A DNA stretch of 64,000 nucleotides from Comamonas sp. BIGb0152 (GTDB lineage: Bacteria; Pseudomonadota; Gammaproteobacteria; Burkholderiales; Burkholderiaceae_C): assembly GCF_024809975.1 (NCBI RefSeq), contig NZ_JANUDY010000007.1, positions 124,001 through 188,000 on the forward strand, read 5' to 3'. The notes beneath the pieces were generated by a model. It was given only the letters and a program-made list of their open reading frames with translations, was not told the origin of the DNA and made no database searches. How positions within the stretch are numbered: the first letter of the stretch is position 1; every line of letters begins with the position of its first letter. Both the position numbers and the translations under genes were made by a program. Below are positions 8,831-18,453 of the stretch, piece after piece.

Positions 8831-10111
8831 ATGGACAGCCAACAGGATTTTCTTCGCGACGCAATGCGCCGTTTGAACTTGACGCGCGACGCCTTTGCCG
8901 AGCGCCTGGGCGTGCGCCGCCGCACCTTGGACACCTGGCTGCTGCCCGAGGCCTCGGGCGAGGCCCGCGCCATGCCCGACATGGCGCAGAAGTTTGTCTC
9001 CGAGATCCTGTTCCGCGAGGCCGAGGGCCACGACGCCCAAAAGCACCACCGCCCGCTGGCCGAGCGCATGTCCGCCGATGGCCGGCCGCAGTTGCTGTCG
9101 GTGGCGCAGTTTGAGCGCGAAAGCCTCGAAGAGCTGTTCCGCATCGCCGATGTGATGCAGCCCATTGCCCGCCGCCACAAAGTGTGCCGCGTGCTCGAAG
9201 GCGCTGTCATGGGCAGCCTGTTCTTTGAAGCCAGCACCCGCACCCGGGTGAGCTTTGGCGCCGCCTTCAGCCGCCTGGGCGGCTCGGTCTGCGACACCAC
9301 CGGCTTTACCTTCTCCTCGATGGCCAAGGGCGAATCCATCTATGACACCAGCCGCGTGATGGCCGGCTATGTCGATGCGCTGGTCATCCGCCACCCCGAG
9401 CAGGGCTCGGTCGCTGAGTTTGCGCGCGCCACCAACATCCCCGTCATCAATGCCGGCGATGGCCCGGGCGAGCACCCCAGCCAGGCGATTTTGGACATGT
9501 ACACCATCCAGCGCGAGTTCTCGCGCCTGGGCAAGCTGATGGATGGCGCCCACATCGCCATGGTCGGCGATCTGAAGTACGGCCGCACCGTGCATTCGCT
9601 CATCCGCCTGCTGTCGCTGTACAAGGGCATGAAGTTCACCCTGATCTCGCCCAGTTCGCTGGAGATGCCTGCGTACCTGATCGAGATGGCCTCGACCAAT
9701 GGCCACGTCGTGGAGGTCTCCACCTCGCTGCAAGACCTCAAGGGCGCCGATGTGGTCTATGCCACGCGCATCCAGAAAGAGCGCTTCGCCGGTGAGAACA
9801 TCGAGGGCTATACGCCCGAGTTCCAAGTGCAGAAATCGCTGGTCGATGCGCTGTGCAAACCCGACACCATCATCATGCATCCGCTGCCCCGTGATGCCCG
9901 CGCCGGTGCCAACGACCTGTCCACCGACCTGAACCTCGATCCGCGCCTGGCCATCTTCCGCCAGACCGACAATGGCATTCCTGTGCGCATGGCTTTGTTT
10001 GCCGTTTTGATGGGTGTGGAAAGCCAGATTGCCCGCAATTTGCGGGATGTCACCTGGCGTTCTCCGGCTTTTGTAGGCCCGGATGATGCAGTGTTTGACA
10101 CTTTGGATTAA
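8831..10111 (+). CDS. pyrB: Aspartate carbamoyltransferase with N-terminal helix-turn-helix extension
   Basis: A 426-residue enzyme carbamoylating aspartate in pyrimidine synthesis. The catalytic core shows FFEASTRTRVSFG (carbamoyl-phosphate loop, about residue 135), GDGPGEHPSQAILD, VGDLKYGRTVHSL and MHPLPRDA. It is about 110 residues longer than the usual catalytic chain. Residues 1-40 (LRDAMRRLNLTRDAFAERLG followed by VRRRTLDTWLLP) look like an Xre-type helix-turn-helix. No pyrI or pyrC is adjacent. The start is supported by the -10 box shortly upstream. Catalysis is well supported; a regulatory or oligomerisation role for the extension is inference. Confidence 0.9.
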   Translation: MDSQQDFLRDAMRRLNLTRDAFAERLGVRRRTLDTWLLPEASGEARAMPDMAQKFVSEILFREAEGHDAQKHHRPLAERMSADGRPQLLSVAQFERESLEELFRIADVMQPIARRHKVCRVLEGAVMGSLFFEASTRTRVSFGAAFSRLGGSVCDTTGFTFSSMAKGESIYDTSRVMAGYVDALVIRHPEQGSVAEFARATNIPVINAGDGPGEHPSQAILDMYTIQREFSRLGKLMDGAHIAMVGDLKYGRTVHSLIRLLSLYKGMKFTLISPSSLEMPAYLIEMASTNGHVVEVSTSLQDLKGADVVYATRIQKERFAGENIEGYTPEFQVQKSLVDALCKPDTIIMHPLPRDARAGANDLSTDLNLDPRLAIFRQTDNGIPVRMALFAVLMGVESQIARNLRDVTWRSPAFVGPDDAVFDTLD

Positions 10112-10210
10112 ACTCCGTCTTACACAACACCATGATTTGAGACATTTTTTCGAAGCATCCACTACCCGCTTCGAAAGAATTAACGTTTTTTTCCTGCGAC
10201 TCCAGTGTTA

Positions 10211-10238
10211 GCGGCCATCAATCGATGGCCGCTTTTTT
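10211..10238 (+). terminator. Rho-independent terminator after pyrB
   Basis: Nine-base perfect stem GCGGCCATC/GATGGCCGC with AATC loop, followed by TTTTTT. It is 100 bases downstream of the pyrB stop. Confidence 0.85.
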
Positions 10239-10268
10239 GTCTGCAAAGGCCTGCCACACAGGCATGAA

Positions 10269-10294
10269 AAAAGGACTTGCAAGCAAGTCCTTTT
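10269..10294. terminator. Terminator of the giant nuclease gene (reverse strand)
   Basis: Twelve-base perfect stem AAAAGGACTTGC/GCAAGTCCTTTT with a two-base centre. On the reverse strand it ends in TTTTTTC. It lies about 50 bases past the nuclease stop and may also act on plus-strand readthrough from pyrB. Confidence 0.75.
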
Positions 10295-10346
10295 GGAGGG
10301 TGGATCTCAGCACCGGTGCGGCTGAGCGCCGCACCGCATCCTTGGC

Positions 10347-13300
10347 TTAGCGGCCCAGACGGCGGCGCGTTGCCGCGAACAGACCCAGCAAGCCGCTCAG
10401 GCTCAGCAGGCTCCACAGACCCAGGGTCGGCACCGGCCTTGCTTGGCCCAGGCCTGGCGTGCCCGGATCCACCGGCACATCGGCCAACCAGCCAGCGCCA
10501 CCTGGGTCGGCGATCTGGCCGTTGGCGACCATGTCGTCATCCCCGTCACCACCGTCGACGATCTGCACGCTCAGCTCCTTGCCGTTCACGGTCGATGGCA
10601 GCGCGTACCAATGCGGCGTGGTGTTGGCCTTGGTGGGGCCGTACTTCCAGTACTTGGCATTGGCCGGCAGAGCCGCAGGGTAGGCGATGCGCATCGTGCC
10701 ATTGCCACCGATGGCGCAGCCCGTGGCCGTCCATTGCAGGGCGCCGTAAGGCACGCTTAGGCCCTGGGGCAAGGCGCCCAGCGAGGCGGCAGACACCGCC
10801 ACCGGGGCCTGCGCCAGGCGGCAGGCGTCCGCGCTGGTCCACTGCACCGCGGCGCTGCCGCCACCGCCAGCGGCGGGCAGCTCCACCTCAAAGTTCTGCT
10901 CCGGCTCGGGATCAACCGGCGTGCCTTCCAGGTTCAGGCCCAGCACAATCGGGTTGTGGTCGCTGGATCGGTAGGCATCGGCCGCGTAGAACGAGGTGAT
11001 TTGCGCGGCACTCTTGAAGTTGGTGTTGTAGTCCAGCACCGGTGGCTCTTCGGCATTGATCTGCCACTTGACCACGTTGCCCACCTGGCTGGAGAGCGCC
11101 GAGCTGACGAGCACATGATCCAGCGAACCCCACAGGGTCTGGAAGCTGTACGAGTACTGGCCTGCGCCCAGCTTCTTATAGCCATGGCTTTCCAGCAAAG
11201 CGATGGGGTCTTCCTTGGCATAGGCGTTGAAGTCACCCATCAGCACATTCTTGCCATTGCCCGCTTGCGTGGGATTGCCTTGCAGCCAAGTCTGCAGCTG
11301 CGTGACGGCACGCTTGCGCGACTGGTTGTTGGCACCCTGGCCGTCACCGATATCCGGGTCGTTGACACTGCCCTTGGACTTCAAGTGGTTGACCACCACG
11401 GTGAACTGGTCCTTGCCGCCACCGGCCAGCACCTTCTCGAAGGTCTGGGCCAGCGGCACGCGGTTGCCATAGGTGGCGTTGAAGGCATCGTACTGCGCCT
11501 CATCGGGCACGGCCGCCACGCCCACAGGGGTGACCCGGTCCTTGCGGTAGACGACGGCCACCGTGATCGCATCGCGCCCAGCGGCCACCGCCGTCTTGCT
11601 GCCACCCGCATGGAAGGGGCCCTTCACATAGTCGTAAACATCGCTGCCATGCTTGGCATTCATGGCACGCGTCAAGGCGGCCAAGGCACTCGCACTGTCA
11701 AAGCCGTTGTTCTGGATTTCCATCAGGCCGTAGACATCGGCATCCAGCCCCAGCAGGTTGCTGACGATCTTGTCCGTCTGGCGGGTCAGCTCCACCGCAT
11801 TGTCAGCGCCACGGCCTTCCAGCTGGTCGCCATAGGGGTTGGGGAACTTGGCCGTGCCGAACGTGCTGAAGAAATTCAGCACATTGGCTGAGGCCAGCTT
11901 GACCGTCGGGCTGCCCACGGCCTGCTGCAAATCGGCCACCGTCGGGCGGGCTGCACCGCTGAAAACCGGCTTTTGCAGCGGCTGCACGCGGTAGCTGGTT
12001 TGGTGGGCGCCAGCGGCCTTGTCGATAAAGTGGTCCAGGATGCCCTCAATCGCTGGCGTGCTGTCGCCCGCACGCAGGCTGTTGCTGGCGCTCAGCTCCT
12101 GGCCATTGCGGCCCAGCGCTGTGGCCGGGTTTTGCTTGCTGCTGCCATCATCGAGCACGATCTGGCTGCGCTTGACCGTCTCCAGATAGGCCGCATTGCC
12201 CGCCACGCTCGGTGCATTCAGCTCGGTGTACTGCACCAGCTTTTCGCTGTCGCTCAGCGTGACCGTGCCATAGCGACCCAGGTAGTAGTTGTCGGTCACC
12301 ACCAGCGGACCGGTGCTGCCAGTGATACGCACGCGCATGCCTTCGTAGCGCTCCCAATTGGCATAGCTGGGCATGGGCAGGCTCAGCTGCACCAGCGCGG
12401 GCAGTGCCTGCTTGGCGCCGCCATTGAGCACGCTGAAGTTCAAAATGCTGCCGCCCAGCTGGGTCAAGCCGTTGTACTCGCTGACCGTGGCAGTCAGTTG
12501 CACCGCCTGGCCAATGCTCTCTGCACCCATGCCGGCTATCGGCGCGCTGCCGTAGAAAACAAACACCGCCTCGGACGTCTCGACGTTCTGGTCATCATCC
12601 TCGGGCAGCGACTGGATGTAGAAGCCGCTGAGCTCAGGCAGGTAGGCGGTCACGATGCCGCGCACCGTCACGTTTTGGCCCACCAGGGGCGAGGCGTCGC
12701 CAGCACCTTGCACCGCAGAGATCGGGGTCGTGACCACGGGGGCCAGGTTCTGCGCAAAGCCGGGCGAGCCGATATTGGCAGGCGTCGAGGGCTGGGCAAA
12801 GCCGTCGAGCACGCCGACCGCAGCAGCGGTATAGCGCGGCTCGGACGTGGACTTGCCATCCCAAACCGCCGACACACCATTGCCGACCGTGGTGCCTGCA
12901 TTGCGCACCGCCGCACCGGCATGGTCGCTGGTGGAAACGGCTGTGCCGCTGGGGTTCTTCGCAGGAGCCACGGTCGAGCCATCGGTCGCCGTCAGCGCCT
13001 TGCTGCCGTAGTTCATGGCGGCCGCCACGTAGCCATTGGCGTCGTACACCAAGACGGCATCGCCCTTGCCCAGGCCTTGTCCTGCGACCAGGATGACGGG
13101 TGTGCTGGCCTGCAAGCCCCAGGCGGTACGGAAGGCATCGGGTGTGGTCTCGTTGAGCACCACCAGACGTGCGCCCGCTGCCAAGCTGGTACCGGCGGGG
13201 AAAGCGCTGGGCACCGCGCCGCTGCTGTCAGTCCAGCCCCAGCCGCTCAGGTCCACGGGGCTGGTGCCGTAGTTGAACAGCTCAAAGAAATCGCCACCAT

Positions 13301-15413
13301 CGGCATTGGAGTTGACCTCGGAGATCAGCACCTTGGCCGTGGCTGCCACCGCGCTGCTGACGGTAAAGCTCAGCGTCTGCTCCGCGGCCAGCGCGTTGCC
13401 GGCCGTGTCCTGCACCGCCCCGGCGGGCAGCACCAGGCTGTAGCGCTTGCCCGGCTGGTAGCCGCCGCTGCGCGTAAAGCTAAGCGCGCTGCCATTGATG
13501 ACCACTTGCGCATCGGTCATCGGCACGGTAGCGATCACGGCACCGTCTTCCAGCAGCGAGAGGCTGCCGCTGCCGCGCTGCACCGTTTCGCTGAACTGCA
13601 GGCGCACCACGGCCGTCTTGCCCACTTCCACGGCGTTTTGCAGCGGGCTGGTGCTTTGCAGCACGGGGGCGGTGGTGTCGGCAGCGACGGGGCCGCCGAG
13701 CTTGACGGTATTGCCCTGGAACTGCTGGTCTGCAAAAGGCAGGTCCTTGGAGACCGAGCCCTTGCCCGGCCAGATGGTGTCGCCATTGTCCTGCAGCAGC
13801 TGCACGGTCGTGCCTTGCGCGGTGCTGGTGGGACTGACCAGGGTCTCGAAGCTGCCGCCGGTGCTGCGCAGCAGGTTGTCCAGTACGTTGTCCAGTTGCT
13901 GCACCTCGGTGGTGCCGGGGCCATTCCAGACAAAGAATGCAAAGTTGGTGTTGACAGCGGGATCGGCCTTGCCCGGAGGGCCAGCCAGGATCAGGAACTT
14001 GCCGTCGTCGGTGCGCTGCATGTCGCGGATACCGCGACCGCCCAGGTTCAGCTCGATCGCTGCGCCCAGCACCGGGGCCGTGCCGGCCACCATCGCCGCA
14101 GGGTTGGTGATCGGGATGACCAGCGCACGGTTGCGCAGCTGGGCACTGGCCAGCGGCGCGCGAAAGCCCAGCAGCAGTTGGCCGTCAGCGGTCGCGGCCA
14201 TGCCTTCGATGGAGAAACCCGCAGCCGACTCCGGCGCCACCTTGTCGGCCGACGATGCGGTAAAGCCGTAGTAGTTGGCGCCCTTGCCATGGCGATTGCC
14301 GCTGTCCCAGCTGTTGAGTTGCGCCTCCAGCCCGCTGTAGAAGCCCTTGAAGGCGAACTCGGTGTTGGCACCGGTGCCCGTCACATCGACTGCAAACAGG
14401 TGCTCGCGGTTGTCCGCCTCGCTGCCATCGGACTTGTTGCTGTGCGAACCGCTGAAGTACCAGGTGCTGCCAATGCGGGTGCCAGCTTCCAGGTCCAGCT
14501 CCTTGGAGATGCCCAGCAGGCTGCCAAAATCCCATTCCTTGATCGCCACGCCGCCACCGCGTGGGTAGACGCGCAGCACATTGCCTTCGTCATCACCCAC
14601 CACCATATAGCTTGCATCGAGTGCGATGGCGGCCGATGCGTCCGAGCTGCCGGCCTTGGTGGCAGGCATGGGCGTGAACATCGCCGTCTCGCCGGCTTCC
14701 GGATCCAGCACGGTCATCTTCGTGGGTGCTGTGCCTCCGCCCTTCCAGTTGGCGGCCGTGCTGATGGCCGACAGCAGCTCCTGCGCGGTGCCTTCGGTCG
14801 CAGCCTTGCTGCCGTCATAGGCAAAGTTGTTTTGCTTGACCAGCGCAATGGCGGTGCTGCCATTGACCAGACCCGCCGGCAAGGCCGAGGTGTTGGAATT
14901 GCTGGCATTGCTATCCCAGGCGCCAGCCGTCACATTGTTCAGTGCATACAAGAACTGGGGGCTCGCCTCGCTGCCCTGGTAGACCAGCAAGCTGTCACCA
15001 CCGGCAGCCAGGTTGAAAGTGCCCGTGCCTGCGGTGCTGACGGTGCCGTAGTTGGCGGCGCGCTTATCGCTGTCCGCATCGGTGATCATCACGACGGTGC
15101 CCGCAAGCAGGGCCGCAGAGGCCTTCCAGACGAGCACGCCCTCACCCGCGCGGAAGGCACCGGCGCTGGTCCAGCCGTTGTCGGTGATGCGGATCTCGGT
15201 GCCCGCCTCTACATCGCGCAGCAAGACCAGGCTGACGGAGTCCGGCGCATCCGAGGCAAAGCCGACGACAGCGACCTCACCGGCGGCCAGCGTGGTCTGG
15301 GCAGAAGCGGGCAAGACGCTGGCAGCCAGCAGCAAAGCGGCAGCGAGCGATAGACCTTGGGACGCACGCACGCTGGCGCGGCATGCAGAAGAGATGGAGC
15401 GAAGAGCAAACAT
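10347..15413 (-). CDS. Giant secreted ExeM/NucH-type nuclease with lamin-tail domain and IPTL-CTERM-like sorting tail
   Basis: 1688 residues from ATG MFALRSISSACR; a TTG nine codons upstream is possible. An N-terminal signal peptide ends near ASAQT. Approximate order: N-terminal LTD-like region; DUF3616-like block (260-490); bacterial Ig-like domain (580-695); lamin-tail domain containing LISEVNSNADGGDFFELF (695-830); OB-fold (885-1010); endonuclease/exonuclease/phosphatase domain from SANVLNFFSTFG to SSDHNPIVLGL (1170-1485); an anchor-U-like segment (YWKYGPT, DGGDGDDD); and tail VPTLGLWSLLSL, hydrophobic helix, RRRLGR. Family knowledge suggests extracellular DNA degradation. Surface sorting through the tail is inferred. 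Confidence 0.85.
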   Translation of the reverse strand: MFALRSISSACRASVRASQGLSLAAALLLAASVLPASAQTTLAAGEVAVVGFASDAPDSVSLVLLRDVEAGTEIRITDNGWTSAGAFRAGEGVLVWKASAALLAGTVVMITDADSDKRAANYGTVSTAGTGTFNLAAGGDSLLVYQGSEASPQFLYALNNVTAGAWDSNASNSNTSALPAGLVNGSTAIALVKQNNFAYDGSKAATEGTAQELLSAISTAANWKGGGTAPTKMTVLDPEAGETAMFTPMPATKAGSSDASAAIALDASYMVVGDDEGNVLRVYPRGGGVAIKEWDFGSLLGISKELDLEAGTRIGSTWYFSGSHSNKSDGSEADNREHLFAVDVTGTGANTEFAFKGFYSGLEAQLNSWDSGNRHGKGANYYGFTASSADKVAPESAAGFSIEGMAATADGQLLLGFRAPLASAQLRNRALVIPITNPAAMVAGTAPVLGAAIELNLGGRGIRDMQRTDDGKFLILAGPPGKADPAVNTNFAFFVWNGPGTTEVQQLDNVLDNLLRSTGGSFETLVSPTSTAQGTTVQLLQDNGDTIWPGKGSVSKDLPFADQQFQGNTVKLGGPVAADTTAPVLQSTSPLQNAVEVGKTAVVRLQFSETVQRGSGSLSLLEDGAVIATVPMTDAQVVINGSALSFTRSGGYQPGKRYSLVLPAGAVQDTAGNALAAEQTLSFTVSSAVAATAKVLISEVNSNADGGDFFELFNYGTSPVDLSGWGWTDSSGAVPSAFPAGTSLAAGARLVVLNETTPDAFRTAWGLQASTPVILVAGQGLGKGDAVLVYDANGYVAAAMNYGSKALTATDGSTVAPAKNPSGTAVSTSDHAGAAVRNAGTTVGNGVSAVWDGKSTSEPRYTAAAVGVLDGFAQPSTPANIGSPGFAQNLAPVVTTPISAVQGAGDASPLVGQNVTVRGIVTAYLPELSGFYIQSLPEDDDQNVETSEAVFVFYGSAPIAGMGAESIGQAVQLTATVSEYNGLTQLGGSILNFSVLNGGAKQALPALVQLSLPMPSYANWERYEGMRVRITGSTGPLVVTDNYYLGRYGTVTLSDSEKLVQYTELNAPSVAGNAAYLETVKRSQIVLDDGSSKQNPATALGRNGQELSASNSLRAGDSTPAIEGILDHFIDKAAGAHQTSYRVQPLQKPVFSGAARPTVADLQQAVGSPTVKLASANVLNFFSTFGTAKFPNPYGDQLEGRGADNAVELTRQTDKIVSNLLGLDADVYGLMEIQNNGFDSASALAALTRAMNAKHGSDVYDYVKGPFHAGGSKTAVAAGRDAITVAVVYRKDRVTPVGVAAVPDEAQYDAFNATYGNRVPLAQTFEKVLAGGGKDQFTVVVNHLKSKGSVNDPDIGDGQGANNQSRKRAVTQLQTWLQGNPTQAGNGKNVLMGDFNAYAKEDPIALLESHGYKKLGAGQYSYSFQTLWGSLDHVLVSSALSSQVGNVVKWQINAEEPPVLDYNTNFKSAAQITSFYAADAYRSSDHNPIVLGLNLEGTPVDPEPEQNFEVELPAAGGGGSAAVQWTSADACRLAQAPVAVSAASLGALPQGLSVPYGALQWTATGCAIGGNGTMRIAYPAALPANAKYWKYGPTKANTTPHWYALPSTVNGKELSVQIVDGGDGDDDMVANGQIADPGGAGWLADVPVDPGTPGLGQARPVPTLGLWSLLSLSGLLGLFAATRRRLGR

Positions 15414-15531
15414 GGCAGCAGTGGGGGGTGTAGCAAACAACCCCTCTTTGTCGCCGCTGGCGATGAAAGCTCCGTGTCAGGATCTTTCAGTGTCCCCAAA
15501 AACGGACACCCGATGGCCTGTCATCGCAGCG

Positions 15532-16416
15532 TCACAGCGCCAAGGCAAGCAGCACGCCGGCAAACAGGCTCACGCCAATCCAATGGCTTTTGCTGAAGGC
15601 CGTAAAACAGCCTTCGCGCGTGCGCTGGCGGATCAGGCGGTAGTGCCAGGCCATCTGCAAGGCAGCCACTGCTACGCCTAGCCACCAGGGCCAGGCCAGC
15701 TGCAGGGGCGCCAGCGCCAGCACCGTCAGCCCCAAGCACACCACAAAGAAGGCCATGATGGCGGCCACATCAAAACGGCCCAAGGTGATGGCCGAGGTCT
15801 TCATGCCGATCTTTAGGTCGTCATCGCGGTCCACCATCGCGTACTCGGTGTCGTAGGCCAGCACCATGCACATATTGGCCAGCCACAGCAGCCAGGCCAT
15901 CAGCGGCACCTGGCCTTGCACGGCGGCAAACGCAATCAGCACACCAAAGTTGAAGGCAATGCCCAAAAAGGCCTGGGGCATCGCAAAAAAACGCTTGGTA
16001 AAGGGGTAGAGGATGGTGAACAGCACCGCAGGCACCGACCAGGCCACCGCCTCCCAGCGCGTGGTCAGCACCAGGCCCAGCGACAGCAAGGTCAAGACCA
16101 CACCGACCATCGCCGCTTCAAACACCGAAATCTTGCCGGTGGTGATGGGGCGCTGCGCTGTGCGTTTGACATGCCGATCAAACTTGCGGTCGGCAATGTC
16201 ATTGATGCAGCAGCCCGCGCTGCGCATCAAAAAGGTGCCCAGCACAAACACCAGCACCAGGTGCCAGCCGGGAAAGCCCCCAGACGCGGCCCACAGCGCC
16301 ACCAAGGTCGGCCAGACCAAGACCAGCCAGCCGGCCGGTCGTTTGAAACGGATCAAGTCCAGGTACAGCGCCAGGCGCTCAGACAGAGAGAGGGGAGGGT
16401 GGGCAGCAGCAGACAT
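15532..16416 (-). CDS. ubiA: 4-hydroxybenzoate octaprenyltransferase
   Basis: A 294-residue polytopic membrane enzyme that prenylates 4-hydroxybenzoate in ubiquinone synthesis. The first aspartate-rich motif, in [18 protein letters not shown] (about residues 70-87), and the second, [20 protein letters not shown], bind Mg-diphosphate. Several hydrophobic helices follow and the length is typical (about 290). The ATG at [10 protein letters not shown] is preferred over a TTG three codons earlier. It is downstream of the PAP2 gene on the same strand with a 17-base gap, so cotranscription is likely. Confidence 0.94.
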   Translation of the reverse strand: MSAAAHPPLSLSERLALYLDLIRFKRPAGWLVLVWPTLVALWAASGGFPGWHLVLVFVLGTFLMRSAGCCINDIADRKFDRHVKRTAQRPITTGKISVFEAAMVGVVLTLLSLGLVLTTRWEAVAWSVPAVLFTILYPFTKRFFAMPQAFLGIAFNFGVLIAFAAVQGQVPLMAWLLWLANMCMVLAYDTEYAMVDRDDDLKIGMKTSAITLGRFDVAAIMAFFVVCLGLTVLALAPLQLAWPWWLGVAVAALQMAWHYRLIRQRTREGCFTAFSKSHWIGVSLFAGVLLALAL

Positions 16417-16433
16417 GGGTGCCAAGCATAGCG

Positions 16434-17420
16434 CTAAAGAACGTGCCTATGGTCTCTGCGCAGCCGCGTTGGAGTGCCATCGGGATGCATTCGAAGGGCC
16501 AGCGCACACAAGGCCAGGCCCAGCAGCGCCCCGGCCAGCACATCGCTGGCAAAATGCGCCTGCAGCAGGATGCGGCTCATCGCGATGACAAGCACCAGGC
16601 CGCCGCAAAGCCAGGCCAACATCCGGCCCCCAGCAGGCGAGAGGCGAGCGCGCAGCACCAGCCACAGCAGGCCGTAGACCACCACCGCGCCTGCGGTATG
16701 GCCACTGGGAAAACTGGCACCCGAGGTTGTCAGCGCATGCAGCACCTCGGGCCGCGCGCGATCCAGCAGATTCTTCAGCAACCGCACTGCCAAGCCATTG
16801 AGGCCGATGAAGAACACCCAGACCCACAAGGCCTGCCACTGCCTGACCAGCACCAAGCATCCCGCCACCAGCAGCACCAAAGCGGCCAGCCAGCGCACAT
16901 CGCCGGCAGCCGTTAACACATGCAGCAGGTCTCGCATGGGCGCCGAGACATGGTCTTGCGCCCACTGTTGTGCCCAGGCATCCGCCGCCATCAAGCCCGC
17001 ATGCCCGGCATGCTCCGGGTAGACCACCACCCAGGCCAGCACCGCAAACGCCAGCAGACAGCCAGCCACCACTGCCCAAGGCCGGGCTGAAGGCCGCCTG
17101 CTGGCGTACAGACCCGCTGACGACCCACGCGGCAGCCAACGCCATGCCAGCGCCCCCAGCACCAACCAGGCAACCACCAAGGCCGGCATCCAGGCATCCA
17201 GCAAGGCCAAGGCCTGAAAGACGATGCTCGAGCCCCCGGCAAGCTCCGCCGTCTGCGCCATCCCATCCCCCGCACTGAGCCACCACAGCAGCGCTGCCCA
17301 CAAGCCATGGCGATGCAGGCGCCGGCCTGGCACCCGGGCGGAGCGGCGACCCGCCTCCACCCACCAAGCCGCCCAACAGGCAGACAACAACAGCATCAAC
17401 AACAACACGTTCAACTTCAT
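16434..17420 (-). CDS. PAP2-family membrane phosphatase
   Basis: 328 residues with an N-terminal hydrophobic region and further transmembrane helices. All three PAP2 motifs are visible in the C-terminal half: [23 protein letters not shown] and [20 protein letters not shown]. Members dephosphorylate lipid phosphates such as undecaprenyl diphosphate or phosphatidic acid; the substrate here is unknown. The ATG at [10 protein letters not shown] is preferred because the ATG eight codons upstream lies inside the oxyR terminator stem. Being next to ubiA hints at handling of prenyl phosphates, but that is only context. Confidence 0.85.
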   Translation of the reverse strand: MKLNVLLLMLLLSACWAAWWVEAGRRSARVPGRRLHRHGLWAALLWWLSAGDGMAQTAELAGGSSIVFQALALLDAWMPALVVAWLVLGALAWRWLPRGSSAGLYASRRPSARPWAVVAGCLLAFAVLAWVVVYPEHAGHAGLMAADAWAQQWAQDHVSAPMRDLLHVLTAAGDVRWLAALVLLVAGCLVLVRQWQALWVWVFFIGLNGLAVRLLKNLLDRARPEVLHALTTSGASFPSGHTAGAVVVYGLLWLVLRARLSPAGGRMLAWLCGGLVLVIAMSRILLQAHFASDVLAGALLGLALCALALRMHPDGTPTRLRRDHRHVL

Positions 17421-17438
17421 CAAAGTACAAATACAAAA

Positions 17439-17465
17439 CCCCATGCGGGCAGGCCCGGCATGGGG
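17439..17465 (-). terminator. Terminator after oxyR
   Basis: A hairpin of about 12 pairs with one bulged base (CCCCATGCGGGC against GCCCGGCATGGGG), followed on the reverse strand by TTTTGTATTTGT. It lies 20-45 bases past the oxyR stop and overlaps the discarded upstream start of the PAP2 gene. Confidence 0.65.
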
Positions 17466-17484
17466 TTGAACAAAGCGCTAGGGC

Positions 17485-18453
17485 TTAGGCTTGCAGCATG
17501 GTCACGCCTGGCAGATTGCAGGCGAAGATGGCATTGCGCAAGGCGGCAATGGCTTCGTAGCGGGTAAAGCTGCGGCGCCACACCAGCACCACACGGCGCT
17601 TGGGGGCTTCGTCGTTGACCTCATCGGTCAGCGGGATGTAGCGGATATGGGTTTCGTCCGACTTGCGGCGGCGCACCCCTTTTTCCAGCGCATCCTTGGG
17701 CACGGACAGGCGTGGCACCAAGGTCACGCCCATGCCGGCAGCCACCATGTGCTTGATGGTCTCGAGCGACGAGCCTTCAAACGTGCGGCGGATACCTTCG
17801 GTGTTGCTGGAGTAACGGGCGAACTCGGGGCAGACTTCGAGCACATGGTCACGGAAGCAGTGGCCTGCGCCCAGCAGCAGCATGGTTTCGTTCTTCAGCT
17901 CGCTGGCCGAGATGCTGTCGCGGGTAGCCAGCGGGTGCACGCTGGGCACGGCGGCAAAGAAAGGCTCGTCGTACAGCGGGGCCATGGCCAGACCCGTGTC
18001 GGGGAAGGGCTCAGCGACGATGGCGCAGTCGATCTCACCGGTGCGCAGCATCTCCAGCAGCTTGGCGGTCATGTTCTCGTTGATCATCAGCGGCATCTGC
18101 GGCGTGCGCTCGATGGACTGGCGCACCAGCTCAGGCAGCAGATAGGGCCCGATGGTATAGATCACACCCAGGGTCAGCACACCAGCCAAGGGATCCTTGC
18201 CGCGCTTGGCAATTTCCTTGATCGCTGCGGCCTGGTCCAACACGATTTGCGCCTGGCGCACGATCTGGTCACCCAAGCTGGTCACCGACACTTCCGAGGC
18301 ACTGCGTTCAAACAGCTTGACCTCGAGTTCTTCCTCCAGCTTTTTGATAGCGACAGACAAGGTAGGTTGCGACACGTAGCAGGCATCAGCGGCGCGGCCG
18401 AAATGCCTTTCACGGGCGACAGCAACAATATATTTGAGCTCTGTAAGTGTCAT
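17485..18453 (-). CDS. oxyR: Peroxide-sensing LysR regulator OxyR
   Basis: 322 residues from ATG MTLTELKYIVAVARERHFGR, the standard OxyR start; an 11-residue upstream extension is not conserved. The winged helix AADACYVSQPTLSVAIKKLE is at about 20-39. The redox pair is visible in GAGHCFRDHVLEVCPEF, with two cysteines separated by eight residues as in E. coli C199 and C208. It therefore senses hydrogen peroxide by disulfide formation and controls antioxidant genes. No catalase or peroxidase gene is adjacent. recG lies upstream on the same strand across an AT-rich gap. Confidence 0.93.
   Translation of the reverse strand: MTLTELKYIVAVARERHFGRAADACYVSQPTLSVAIKKLEEELEVKLFERSASEVSVTSLGDQIVRQAQIVLDQAAAIKEIAKRGKDPLAGVLTLGVIYTIGPYLLPELVRQSIERTPQMPLMINENMTAKLLEMLRTGEIDCAIVAEPFPDTGLAMAPLYDEPFFAAVPSVHPLATRDSISASELKNETMLLLGAGHCFRDHVLEVCPEFARYSSNTEGIRRTFEGSSLETIKHMVAAGMGVTLVPRLSVPKDALEKGVRRRKSDETHIRYIPLTDEVNDEAPKRRVVLVWRRSFTRYEAIAALRNAIFACNLPGVTMLQA

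Noticed and set aside
11973-15353. A very long open frame (over 1100 codons) on the plus strand opposite the giant nuclease
   Set aside because: It is a shadow of the GC-rich codon pattern of the real gene; its translation is His/Gly/Ala/Arg-rich with no recognisable domain.
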